A stretch of DNA of 64,000 nucleotides, taken from assembly GCF_028435365.1 (NCBI RefSeq), contig NZ_JAGTJJ010000035.1, positions 1 through 64,000 of the forward strand, given 5' to 3'. Shown in pieces: positions 43,946-53,000 of the stretch. The notes beneath the pieces are model-generated. The model searched no databases. It was not told the origin of the DNA and saw only the letters and a list, made by a program, of their open reading frames with translations. The DNA is from Polyangium jinanense. Lineage in GTDB: Bacteria > Myxococcota > Polyangia > Polyangiales > Polyangiaceae. Every line of letters begins with the position of its first letter. Position 1 is the first letter of the stretch. The position numbers and the translations under genes were made by a program.

Positions 43946-44296
43946 ATGACGACCGAGCCGCCGACCATGGAAACCGAGCTTGTACTTGCGAGCGATGGTG
44001 CGATTTATGCCCGATTCGAGGAGGAACCGCCCCCGGGCCGTCGCGTGTTCATCGGCTACGCGCTGACCGCCGACGAGCGCGCGCAGCACGGCACGAAGGG
44101 CTTGCTCCGGTGGGCCTGCCTCCAGCACCTCGCGCTCGGGAGCGATGGGTGCGTGTACGTCGAAGAGGAGGCGATCGATCCCGAAGGGCGCAAGGAGTTC
44201 AGGGGGTATGCTCTGACGGACAAGGAAGCTACGCGCGTCTGTCAGGAGTTCCACCGTCTGGCGTTCAACCTGACGCTCGCCGTGCGAGCGAAGTAA
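43946..44296 (+). CDS. Hypothetical protein with an internal duplication
   Basis: 116 aa, soluble. Two similar units are visible: GAIYARFEEEPPPGRRVFIG, continuing YALTADERAQ, and GCVYVEEEAIDPEGRKEFRG, continuing YALTDKEATRV. The shared pattern is G-x-(I/V)-Y-(A/V)-x-(F/E)-E-E...GR(R/K)...GYALT, so the gene arose by tandem duplication of a ~30-45-residue unit. Not recognised. It is likely in an operon with the gene 15 bp upstream. Confidence 0.65.
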   Translation: MTTEPPTMETELVLASDGAIYARFEEEPPPGRRVFIGYALTADERAQHGTKGLLRWACLQHLALGSDGCVYVEEEAIDPEGRKEFRGYALTDKEATRVCQEFHRLAFNLTLAVRAK

Positions 44297-44343
44297 CCTT
44301 GTGTCGGAGTCCCGACTGGCATCTCACCATGGCGAGGCTCACG

Positions 44344-44429
44344 ACCGCGCCTTGAGCGCTCCGGCCTGAAACGTTCCGCTTTCCACGGCCCTTCTGTCTC
44401 TGGTACGTTTCTCGGCCCCCGCTCTCGGG
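44344..44429 (+). repeat. 85-bp imperfect direct repeat, right copy
   Basis: Matches 30178-30262, starting with ACCGCGCCTTGAGCGC, which at the left copy is the end of a lipoprotein gene with its stop. Here no gene precedes it. It carries a candidate promoter TTTCCA (44380-44385) and TACGTT (44404-44409), 18-bp spacer, and ends at the ribosome site of the tubulin-like gene (GGGGAGGGGAAACGC). Confidence 0.82.
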
Positions 44430-44441
44430 GAGGGGAAACGC

Positions 44442-47400
44442 ATGCCGCTCAGCGAAAAGAAGATCGCCCCCGCATTTTTCATTGGTCTCGGGGGCGCGGG
44501 AGGCGCCATCGTCGACGAGCTCGCCCGCAAGGTGAAGCAGGAAGACTCGTTCGAGCGATACAAGGACCTCGTTCACTTCTTCGCGTTCGACACCGACGCC
44601 GACGACCTCGCGCGGCTCGTCTGGATCGACGCGGCCCACAAGTTCGTCCTCTCGGACTTCGACAAGCCCGAGTACGTCGAGCTCAAGCGTGGAAAGCTCC
44701 ACGCCAAGGCCGATCCTCTCTTCGAGCAGTGGTGGCCCGCGTGGTACCAGCCTCGCGCGCACCGCGGCAAGGGCGCGGGCCAGATCCGCATCGAGAGCCG
44801 CCTTTCGCTCTACCACCACCTCGAAAACGATCGCGCCAAGATCCTCGAGACGTTGGAGAAGGCGATCCGGCGCGCGTACGACGTCCACAACCCCTTCCGC
44901 GCCAACAAGGCCGCCAAGATCCACGTCTATGCCTCCCTCGCCGGCGGCACCGGCTCCGGCGGCTTCGCCACCATGGCCCTCACGGTCCGGCGCCTCCTCG
45001 GCGGCCAGCGTGGACATCGCATCATCGGCACGTTCGTCCTGCCGAACGTTTTCCGCGGCAAGGGCCTCCCGCCCAACCAGTTCGACAAGATCATGTCGAA
45101 CGGCTACGCGGCCCTTCAGGAGCTCGAGCTCCTCCAGAGCGCCGGCCCCGCCGCGCCCGTCGAGTTCCACTACGACCCGGACAACCCCGAGCGTGTCCTC
45201 GTCGACCGGCCCCCGTTCGATCAGATCTATCTCGTCGAGGAGAAGACCGAGAGCGGCGTCGTCCTCGCCGACTCGCAGGAGGTCTACCCCGCGATCGCCG
45301 ACGCCGCGCACGCGCAGATCTTCACCTCCATCCTCGATCGCGAGGGTTCGACGCTCGACAACGACACGCGCGAGCTCATGCAGCTCGACGAGCAAGGCTT
45401 CACGAAGTCGTTCGGCTCCTTCGGCATCGGCGCGCTCGTCCTGCCCGTGGAGGACGTCCTCGAACACGCGGCCTTGAAGCTCGGCGCGGAGCTCTTGCTC
45501 GCGGCCGTCCCCGGAGGCAGCGCGGCGCTCGGCGACGGCGCCGATCTCGACGCGGCCGATCAAGCCTTCGTCCGCGGCCTCGAAAGCAAGGCCGAAGGCA
45601 ACGGCGAGGACGCCGAGCCGTATCGCCGCGCCGTCGAGTGGGCGCGTGGTGGCGGCAGCGGCGGCGAGGGCACGATCGGCGCGTTCCTCCGCCGCACGCG
45701 TGAGGACGTGGCCAAGCGCATCGACGAGGCGATCAAGCTTCGCGGCTGGGACGAAGCCGAGCTTTCGGCGTTCGAGCGCGACCCCGAGCGTGTCCGCTCC
45801 GAGACCGCGCAGGCCTTCGCCGCGCTCAAGGTCCAGGTCGGCAAGAGCGAGGACGCCGCGCGCGAGCGGGCGCGCGAGGCGGCATTACGTGTCGCGGCCG
45901 AATCCGGCGAGATCTCGCTCACCGAGCTCGCGAAGGACAAGGGCCCGACCGAGGCGCGTTACTTCCACGCCTTGCTCCGGCAGGCCGTCGCGGCTGAGCA
46001 GGAGACCGCGCGCAAGGCCTACGAGCGAGGCCTCGTCCTTTCGGACGGCCGCCTCGGCGAGGACTTCAAGCGCCGCGTCGACGAGCTCGCCGCGGCCGCG
46101 CCGGAGACGCTCCTCGAAAAACTCCCGGGCCGGGAAAACGATTACTTCGAGGTCGCCGCCTCTTTCGCCGGCTGGTATCGCGACGTGCTCGACGGCCTCC
46201 GCGCGCGCATCCGCGCGAATGCCTTGATCGAGTATTTCGCGGCCGTCCTGCGCGAGCTCGATCGTCGGAGGCTGTCGAGTTTCCATTTCTTCGCGCGTGT
46301 CGATCGTATTCAGCGCCGGCTCGAAGAGCGCGCCGCGCGTATCGTCGCCGCGGGCGGCCGGCGGCACGAGGGCGGCGATGCGAATCGCTACGTCCTCGAC
46401 GTCGAGGTCCTCCAGGACCACCGCACTGGCCATCGGCTCTGGGATCACCTTTATGCGCGCCTCGTGCGCCCGAGTGATCTCCAGCTCTCCGGCGCGCTCT
46501 CGCGCCTCGCGGCGGTCGCGAGCCAGGGCGGCGCCGAGCAGGACATCGAGCGCCGCATCATCGACGACCTCGTCCAGCTCGCCTCCGCCGCGCTGCGCGG
46601 CCGCATTGCGGGCGGCCTCGAAGAGCGTGGCCTGCGCATCGACGAAGAACTTCGTTTCGAGGCCCAGCTCGTCTCGGCCACGCGCAGGCTCGAACGCCGC
46701 GGCGGCCCGCTCCCGCCTGCGTCCGATCCGCAGTGGATCGAGGAGGCGCGCCGCACGCCCGAGGACGAGATCCAGAAGTACATCAAGGACAAGCTCGAAT
46801 TCGCCGCCGCGAAATGCGCGCCCTTCGTGACGCTCGGCGCGGGCGCGCCGCTCCTGCCGGACAAGGCGTACGTCGTCATGCACGGCGATTACGAGCGCAC
46901 GCTCGGGCCGATCCTCGCGCATCTCGCCACGCACCGTGTCGATCGTGGCCAGATCGTCGCCTTGGATCACCCGTACGAGATCATCTTCTACCTCGCGCGG
47001 CTCGGCTGCCCGCTGCACGCGGTGAAGAGTTTGTCCGATTACGAGCGCCGTTACCGCGCGGTGAAGGACAAGGAGCTCGCGGAGGGCGCGAAGGTCCCGG
47101 GGTTGCCCAAGGGTGTCCCGCAGATCCCGCTGCACATCGACCGCAATTGGGAAGGCGCGCCGGAGCCGGACACGCGCCTCTTCCGCATCTCGATCGACGG
47201 CGTGCGCGAGAACGACTCCAAGCTCGCCTGGATCGAGCGGCTCTCGCACGTCCGCAAGAAGGTCGGCGAGGAGCAGGTCCGCACGGACGACATGCGTGAT
47301 TTCACGCTCGCGGTTTGCTTCGGCGTCATCCGCCGCGCGGACGGCGTCTACTGGATCGAGGACCCGGATCTCCCGGAGGATCGCCGCAAGCTCGGCAAAT

Positions 47401-47660
47401 TCCGCGACCAGGCATTCACGAGTTATCGTGGCCGCATCGACGCGCAGAAGACCTGGGTGCGTCGCGCTTATGCGGCGCACCTCCTCCGGATCGAGGAAGA
47501 CCGCAATCACGCCGAGCTCGCCTCGCGCCTCGAAGCGCACGTCACCGACATCGAGCGCCTGGTCAAGCTCGCCGACGGCGCGGGCGGCAAACCCGAGCTC
47601 GAACACCTCGCCCGCGAGCTCGAATGCATCGTGGTGTTCCGCCGGGAAAAAGGGCTCTGA
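44442..47660 (+). CDS. Tubulin/FtsZ-superfamily GTPase-like protein (Tubulin_2-type)
   Basis: 1072 aa, cytosolic, no membrane helix. The N-terminal domain shows the tubulin-fold nucleotide loops: GLGGAGGAI (15-23) as first loop, FFAFDTDADDLARL as the strand and loop after it, and the tubulin signature GGTGSGG (168-174) within YASLAGGTGSGGFATMAL. The ~700 residues after the GTPase-like domain are helical and carry no domain I know. Similar large tubulin-like proteins have been described as FtsZ-like families in bacteria and archaea, paired with membrane proteins. It starts an operon with 47676 (15 bp gap) and 50084. A promoter-like segment (44380-44409) and a strong ribosome site precede it. 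GTP binding is expected; polymerisation is inferred. Confidence 0.85.
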   Translation: MPLSEKKIAPAFFIGLGGAGGAIVDELARKVKQEDSFERYKDLVHFFAFDTDADDLARLVWIDAAHKFVLSDFDKPEYVELKRGKLHAKADPLFEQWWPAWYQPRAHRGKGAGQIRIESRLSLYHHLENDRAKILETLEKAIRRAYDVHNPFRANKAAKIHVYASLAGGTGSGGFATMALTVRRLLGGQRGHRIIGTFVLPNVFRGKGLPPNQFDKIMSNGYAALQELELLQSAGPAAPVEFHYDPDNPERVLVDRPPFDQIYLVEEKTESGVVLADSQEVYPAIADAAHAQIFTSILDREGSTLDNDTRELMQLDEQGFTKSFGSFGIGALVLPVEDVLEHAALKLGAELLLAAVPGGSAALGDGADLDAADQAFVRGLESKAEGNGEDAEPYRRAVEWARGGGSGGEGTIGAFLRRTREDVAKRIDEAIKLRGWDEAELSAFERDPERVRSETAQAFAALKVQVGKSEDAARERAREAALRVAAESGEISLTELAKDKGPTEARYFHALLRQAVAAEQETARKAYERGLVLSDGRLGEDFKRRVDELAAAAPETLLEKLPGRENDYFEVAASFAGWYRDVLDGLRARIRANALIEYFAAVLRELDRRRLSSFHFFARVDRIQRRLEERAARIVAAGGRRHEGGDANRYVLDVEVLQDHRTGHRLWDHLYARLVRPSDLQLSGALSRLAAVASQGGAEQDIERRIIDDLVQLASAALRGRIAGGLEERGLRIDEELRFEAQLVSATRRLERRGGPLPPASDPQWIEEARRTPEDEIQKYIKDKLEFAAAKCAPFVTLGAGAPLLPDKAYVVMHGDYERTLGPILAHLATHRVDRGQIVALDHPYEIIFYLARLGCPLHAVKSLSDYERRYRAVKDKELAEGAKVPGLPKGVPQIPLHIDRNWEGAPEPDTRLFRISIDGVRENDSKLAWIERLSHVRKKVGEEQVRTDDMRDFTLAVCFGVIRRADGVYWIEDPDLPEDRRKLGKFRDQAFTSYRGRIDAQKTWVRRAYAAHLLRIEEDRNHAELASRLEAHVTDIERLVKLADGAGGKPELEHLARELECIVVFRREKGL

Positions 47661-47675
47661 GGCCCTGGGGGGCGC

Positions 47676-50087
47676 GTGCGCGTGATCGATGATCGAACGA
47701 GGCGTCCCACGCTGCTCGTTGGCGTGGGCGCCTTCGGCCGTGACGTCGCGCGCGCGGCTCGTGGCGCCTCGCTCGTCGCGCTCGACGTGGCTGTCGGTGC
47801 AGAAAGCAAACCCGACGCCGCGACCCTCGATCCGAATGCCAAGGACCCGTATTCCCCGATCGTGAAACGCGCCGAGGACGCCCTCGCCGCGCTCCTCGAC
47901 GTCGGCCATTACCTCGGCTCCTCGTCCCCGACCGACCCGCGTGGTCCCCTTTGCGACGTCCTCGTCGTCGCCGACCTCGGCGAGCCTTCCGTCGCGCCCC
48001 TCGTCGCGCCCCTCGCCGCCGCGCTCGCTTCGGGCCTGCGTCGCGCCTTCTCGGCCATCCTGCGCTCGGGCGACGGCGCCCTCGTCGTTTGCCCCTTGCT
48101 CTTTTGCCCCCGCACCGGCGACCGGGCCGTCATGGCGCGTGCCGCCTCCTCCCTCGCCGACCTGTCCCGACAAACCTCTTCCTCGGCCCGCGCGCGCTTC
48201 GGCGGCCGCGTCTATCTCGTCGAGGATCAGAGCGGCAAATACCTCCTCTCCCGTGCCGAGATGGTCCGCTCCTTTGCGGCATTCCTCTCGACGCTCTGCT
48301 TGCCGCAGGTACGCGACGACGATCGCGGCGTGCGCCGCCTCGTCGAGGACGACGGCCCGCCTGGCACCTTCGCCACGTTCGCCTGCGCGAGCCTCGCCTT
48401 TGATCACGCGGCGCTCTCGCGTATCGCCGCCGCGCGCCTCGGCCGCGAGATCCTCGCGCTCCTCCGCGCCCCTGTCGATCCGGCCGCGCTCGACATCGCC
48501 TCCCTCGCCACGCCACTCGTCCCCACGCAAAGCCGCCTCGACACCGAGCTCGCCGAGGCCGAGCCGCTCGCCGACTTGCTCGCGCCCCCGACGATCGACG
48601 TCCCCCCGATCGAATGGGACGACGATCCCGAGACGCTCCTCGAACGCAAATTCGGCTCGCTCTTCCGGGCGCGCGCCGAGGCCACGATCGGCGCGTTCCG
48701 GGACGAGGTCGAACGGTTCCGCATGGACAAACTCGCGGCCGCCCTCGAACAGCGCGGCAAGGTCCGCCTCGAAGGCGGCGAGCGTGCCATCGAGACACAC
48801 GTCGCCGAGCTCGTCGCCGAGCGCCCCACGGGCCACGCGCGGGCCCTCCTGGTTTTACGGGACGCACGCACCCGCGCGAAGGGGTATCTCGACGAGGTCG
48901 TCCGTGCGATCGAGGCGCCCGAGCTCTCACCGCTCCCGCCCTCGCCGCTCGCGGAAAAACTCGCCGCGCTGGAGGAAGCCGTCTCCTATCGCCCGCGCCC
49001 GCGCCGCATGGTCGTCCTCGGCGCCGCCCTCGGCCTCGTCTCCGCGCTCCTGCTCTCGGGCGTGCTCGTCTCCTCCTATCGCGCCCTGCTCGCTCCATTC
49101 CCTCCTTTCTTCGACGCCGTCTCCCCTTTGCCCCACGGCCGCCTCCGCCCCTTTTTCACCCCGCCCGTCCCGCTCCTCGCCGGCGCCGCCGTCTCGGCGT
49201 ATTCGACGGGTTATCGACTCTGGAAGCACCGCAAACGCCACCACAACTGGGCCTGCGAGGCCCGAGACGACCTCGCGCAATCGATCGCGCGCCACATCCG
49301 CGAGGATCTCGTCGGCCATTACGAGCGCCGCTTGCATTACGCGCGCCTTCTCTGGGTGCAGCGCGTCCTCGCGCAGCTCCTCGGCCGCATCGAGCAGACC
49401 ATCACCGCCCTCGAAGCCACGCGTGCGGCCCTCGCCGCCGCGGACCGCGCCCTGCACCGCGAAGAACACGAGGGCGAGCGAAACCTCTTTTTATTCAACG
49501 TTCGGGGGCTTCGCTCCGAGGACGGAGCTGCGCCCCCGAACCCCCCCGGCCTCCTTTCCTCGTCGGTCCTCCACGCGACCATCGTCGGCCCCGACGACGT
49601 CGACGCCATTTACGCCGAAATCCGCCCGCCCGAGCCGAGCGCCGCGGCCGAGCGCTGGCTCCGCGAGAGCCTCGCCGAGCATCCGTGGACCGAGGCCCCG
49701 TTCGCCGCGCACGACGATCTCCTCGCCTTTTGCCACGCCGAGCTTGAATCCTTCGAGAAAACCTCGCCCTTCGAGGAAGGTAAATCCGCGCTGCACAAGG
49801 CCGCCGAATCGTCGGCCAAGGGCTTCCTCCGCCGCCTCTTCCTCAAGCTCTCACCCGGCCTCGAGCTTGCCCCGAAATACGCGGCCGAGGCGCCTGCGCC
49901 GCTCCGCCTCCTCTTTGCGCCGCCCGAGGCGCGCAAGCTCGTCGACGCCGCGCTCGCCGAGGGCGGCTTCGAGGGCGCCTGGGACGTGCGGGCCCTCTCG
50001 CCGGATCCAGATTCGATCTTGCTCGTCGTTGCGCGCACCGGCCTGCCGCACGAATCGCTCGCGCTCGCGCGCTCGGAGGACCCGTGA
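47676..50087 (+). CDS. Membrane protein with tubulin-like N-terminus, second gene of operon
   Basis: 803 aa from GTG 47676. The start TLLVGVGAFGRDVARAARG resembles the first nucleotide loop of the upstream tubulin-like protein (VGVGAFG at 15-21), but no GGTGSG loop follows, only DVLVVADLGEPSVAPLVAPL, so nucleotide binding is doubtful. Two membrane helices near residues 445-465 (VVLGAALGLVSALLLSGVLV) and 498-515 separate two soluble helical parts. The stop overlaps the next start by 4 bp (GTGA). A palindrome (49500-49541) encodes an in-frame NVRGLRSEDGAAPPNPPG insert. I read it as a degenerate tubulin relative anchoring the first protein to the membrane; that is inference. Confidence 0.72.
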   Translation: MRVIDDRTRRPTLLVGVGAFGRDVARAARGASLVALDVAVGAESKPDAATLDPNAKDPYSPIVKRAEDALAALLDVGHYLGSSSPTDPRGPLCDVLVVADLGEPSVAPLVAPLAAALASGLRRAFSAILRSGDGALVVCPLLFCPRTGDRAVMARAASSLADLSRQTSSSARARFGGRVYLVEDQSGKYLLSRAEMVRSFAAFLSTLCLPQVRDDDRGVRRLVEDDGPPGTFATFACASLAFDHAALSRIAAARLGREILALLRAPVDPAALDIASLATPLVPTQSRLDTELAEAEPLADLLAPPTIDVPPIEWDDDPETLLERKFGSLFRARAEATIGAFRDEVERFRMDKLAAALEQRGKVRLEGGERAIETHVAELVAERPTGHARALLVLRDARTRAKGYLDEVVRAIEAPELSPLPPSPLAEKLAALEEAVSYRPRPRRMVVLGAALGLVSALLLSGVLVSSYRALLAPFPPFFDAVSPLPHGRLRPFFTPPVPLLAGAAVSAYSTGYRLWKHRKRHHNWACEARDDLAQSIARHIREDLVGHYERRLHYARLLWVQRVLAQLLGRIEQTITALEATRAALAAADRALHREEHEGERNLFLFNVRGLRSEDGAAPPNPPGLLSSSVLHATIVGPDDVDAIYAEIRPPEPSAAAERWLRESLAEHPWTEAPFAAHDDLLAFCHAELESFEKTSPFEEGKSALHKAAESSAKGFLRRLFLKLSPGLELAPKYAAEAPAPLRLLFAPPEARKLVDAALAEGGFEGAWDVRALSPDPDSILLVVARTGLPHESLALARSEDP
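49500..49541. repeat. Palindrome inserted in frame within the 47676-50087 gene
   Basis: GTTCGGGGGC (49500-49509) pairs with GCCCCCGAAC (49532-49541), and TTCGCTCCG/CGGAGCTGC extend it towards an AGGA loop. It encodes an extra Gly/Pro-rich segment without breaking the frame. It is not related in sequence to the four-hairpin family. Confidence 0.75.
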
Positions 50088-53000
50088 TCGACGCGATCCT
50101 CGCGATCCTCGGCGAATTGTCCCGCCTCGCCCAGGCCAAACCCATTCGCACGAGCCTCGGCGGCATGGCCATCGCGCTCGCCATTCTCCTCTACCTCGGT
50201 GCCCTTGCAAAAGCCCGCTTCGAGCTGCGCGCCGTCCGCGTCTCCACCGGCCCCCTGTTTGCCCTCGCCGGCCTCGTCATCTTCGCGCTTTCGCTCGTCG
50301 TGGCGATCGTCGACGCGTTGCTCGCCCATTACGACATGCTCCTGATCGAGGAGCGCGTCCTCTTGCTCCTCGCGCCGGGGGAAGGGCGAGAAGCATACGA
50401 CGCCTTGCGGAAGATCCTTGCCCTCGCCGCGGGCGGGCGATTCGTCCTCCCCGGCCCCGTGCATTTGCCGCTCGCCTTGCTCCTCGGCGTCGTCGTGTAC
50501 CTCGGCCTCGTCTTCTGGGCCGCGCGCACGATCGAAGAGCTCGGCTCGCTCGAACAGAAGCCGGACGACGTCCTCGCGCGCGAGCGCCTCGAACAGCAAA
50601 AAGCCATCGCCAAGGCCCTCGCCGAGGGCCGCCCGCTCCCGGTCAAACCCGTCGAGAGCGCGCCCCTCGCCGACGACCGATTCGGCCGCGTCTTCAAGCT
50701 CCTCGGCCACTGGACGAGCGTCGAATACGTCGAGTCCCGCTTCGTGCGCTGGCAAGGCCCGCTCGTGTTTGCCCTCGCCGGCCTCGCCGCGCTCGCCCTG
50801 CCGGCCGCGCTCGCCGGGCATTTTTCGGCGCCGCTCTGGGTCGGCTCCGCGATCGCGCTCGATGGCCTCCGTCGGAACCTCGCGACCCGCACGAAGAGCC
50901 CCGACAAACCCGAGCCCGAAAAAAAGGAAGAACCCCCCGCGCCGAGGCCCGAGCTTCGTCCGCTGGTCGAGGCCATTCACGCGGCCCAGGGCCCTTTGCT
51001 CTTGCCCCCGGAGACGCCCGGCGTCGAGCCCGCCCGCATCTCGCCCGGCACCGATTTACGCGCCAAACGTTTGCTCGACGATCTCTCGCGCGAGCTCGGC
51101 GCCGGAAAGGGCCTCTACGTCCACCAGGGCCTCGCCTGCGATGCCTTCGAGGATCGGAAAAACATCCTCCTCTGCACGCCGCCGCTCTCGGGAAAAACCA
51201 CGACGCTCGACCTGCTGCTTTTTTACGCGCTCCTCGTCGAGGCCGAGAACGTCCTTTGGCTCGCGCCCTCCGCCGCGGCCGCGTGCGTGGCCGAACGGCG
51301 CGTCCTCGCGCGCGCCGAGGCTTTGCGCTGGAAATGGAACGTCCATGCCGCGAACATCGCGTCCGGCGCGGGCGCGGCCGATCCGACGCACGCGTCCCCC
51401 TCGCTCGTCTTCGCCGATCCCGAAGGCGTGCATCGCGAGCTTTGCGGCCGGCAAAAAGAATGGTCCGGATTCCTCGGGGCCTTGGGCCTCGTCGTCCTCC
51501 CGGACCTCGAAGAATGGCACGGCGCTCCCGGCGCACACCTCGCCTTGCTGCTCCGCCGCCTCCGCCGCGCCTCCGCCCGCGCCTCCGCGCGCTCTTTCGA
51601 ACGCGGCGAGCGCATTCGTTTCCTCTGCACGGCCGATCCTTCCTTCCGTGACCTCGGCCAGCTCGGCGAGCGCCTCGTCGGTCGCCCCATGCTCGTGCTC
51701 GGCCCCGAGGTCGACGGCGCCCCACGCCCCCCGATCGTCTCGTATTTCCTCCCCCCGCGCCCGCGCGCGCAGGCCGACGTGCACCCCGCCGTACGCGCGC
51801 TCGGCGAATCGCTCGCGCAGGGTTTTTCCGCGGAGCTCTTCGGGTATGACGACGTCCTCTCGCGGGCCGACGTCGCGCGGGCCAACGAATGGACCCTCGG
51901 CCGCGACGTCGCCACGCGCGGCCGCGCCTTCGCCGAGGAGCGCCACGAGCTCTCGCGCGCCCTCTCCGAGGCAGAAGTCGTCATTGCCCGCGTCCGCGCT
52001 GCGACGTACGGAAAGAGCCCGATCCTCGCCGCCCACGTCGGCTTCCGCGCCGCCACCGTCCCCGAAGCGCGCGTCGCCGCCCTCGGCGCCGGCGAGCGCG
52101 TCGGCAAGGCCATCGCGCCCCCGAAGCCCGAGCCCAAAGAGGTTTCTCCAGACCAACCTGAAACCCCGCAATCCCCCGGCGAGCTGCAAGCCGAAGCCAT
52201 TGCGCAGACGGATCTCGAGCGGAAAGTCCTCGTCCTCTGGCAGCCCGATTCCGACCCATTCTCCTCGCTCCTCGCGGCCGAGCGCCCGCATTTCCGCCAC
52301 CCCGACCTCGACCTCGGCTGTGCGCTCGTCGTCGATCCGCTCGCCGAGTCCATTCAACGCGCGCACCTCCGGGCGGCGCTCGTCGAGGCCTCGTGGAGCG
52401 AGGACGAGCTCGCCGCGGACTTCTCGCGCCCCATCGTGCAAAGCGAGCTTTCCCCAGCGGAAAACGCCTCCACCGAGCCGACGCGCCTCACGCGCACCGT
52501 GCACACCGTCCTCGATCCCGAGACCGGCGAGCGCCGCGAAGTCCCGCGAATCTCCGCGGCCGGCGAGGCACATCCAACGCTTTGCTTCGACGTCGCGGCC
52601 GAGCCTGCGCGGCTCGTCGATCGCCACACGGGCGAGGTCCTCTACGGCGTCGAGCGCGCGCGTATGCTCTCGGCCGCGTATCCCGGCCGTATCTTCGTCT
52701 TTCGCGGCGGCCGATACGTGGTCAAACCCGCCTCCGAGCAGGACGGCCTCGCGGCGGGCCGCGTCGCGTGCGAGCGCGAGGAGCGCCTGCTCATCACGAG
52801 CCCCATTCGCGAAGTCTCCGTCACCCCGATCGAGCGCCGCAAAGAAGCCCCGCAAAAGGACAGCAGGGAAGGGGAGCGCGCCGAGCGCCGCGCCGAGCCA
52901 CTCCGATCGCTCGGCGGCGCGCAGTTCGTCTTCGAGCGCAGGCTCGTCGAGGTCGAGGAACGCAGCCTTGGCTTGCGCCGCCACGGCCCCGATGGAAAGC

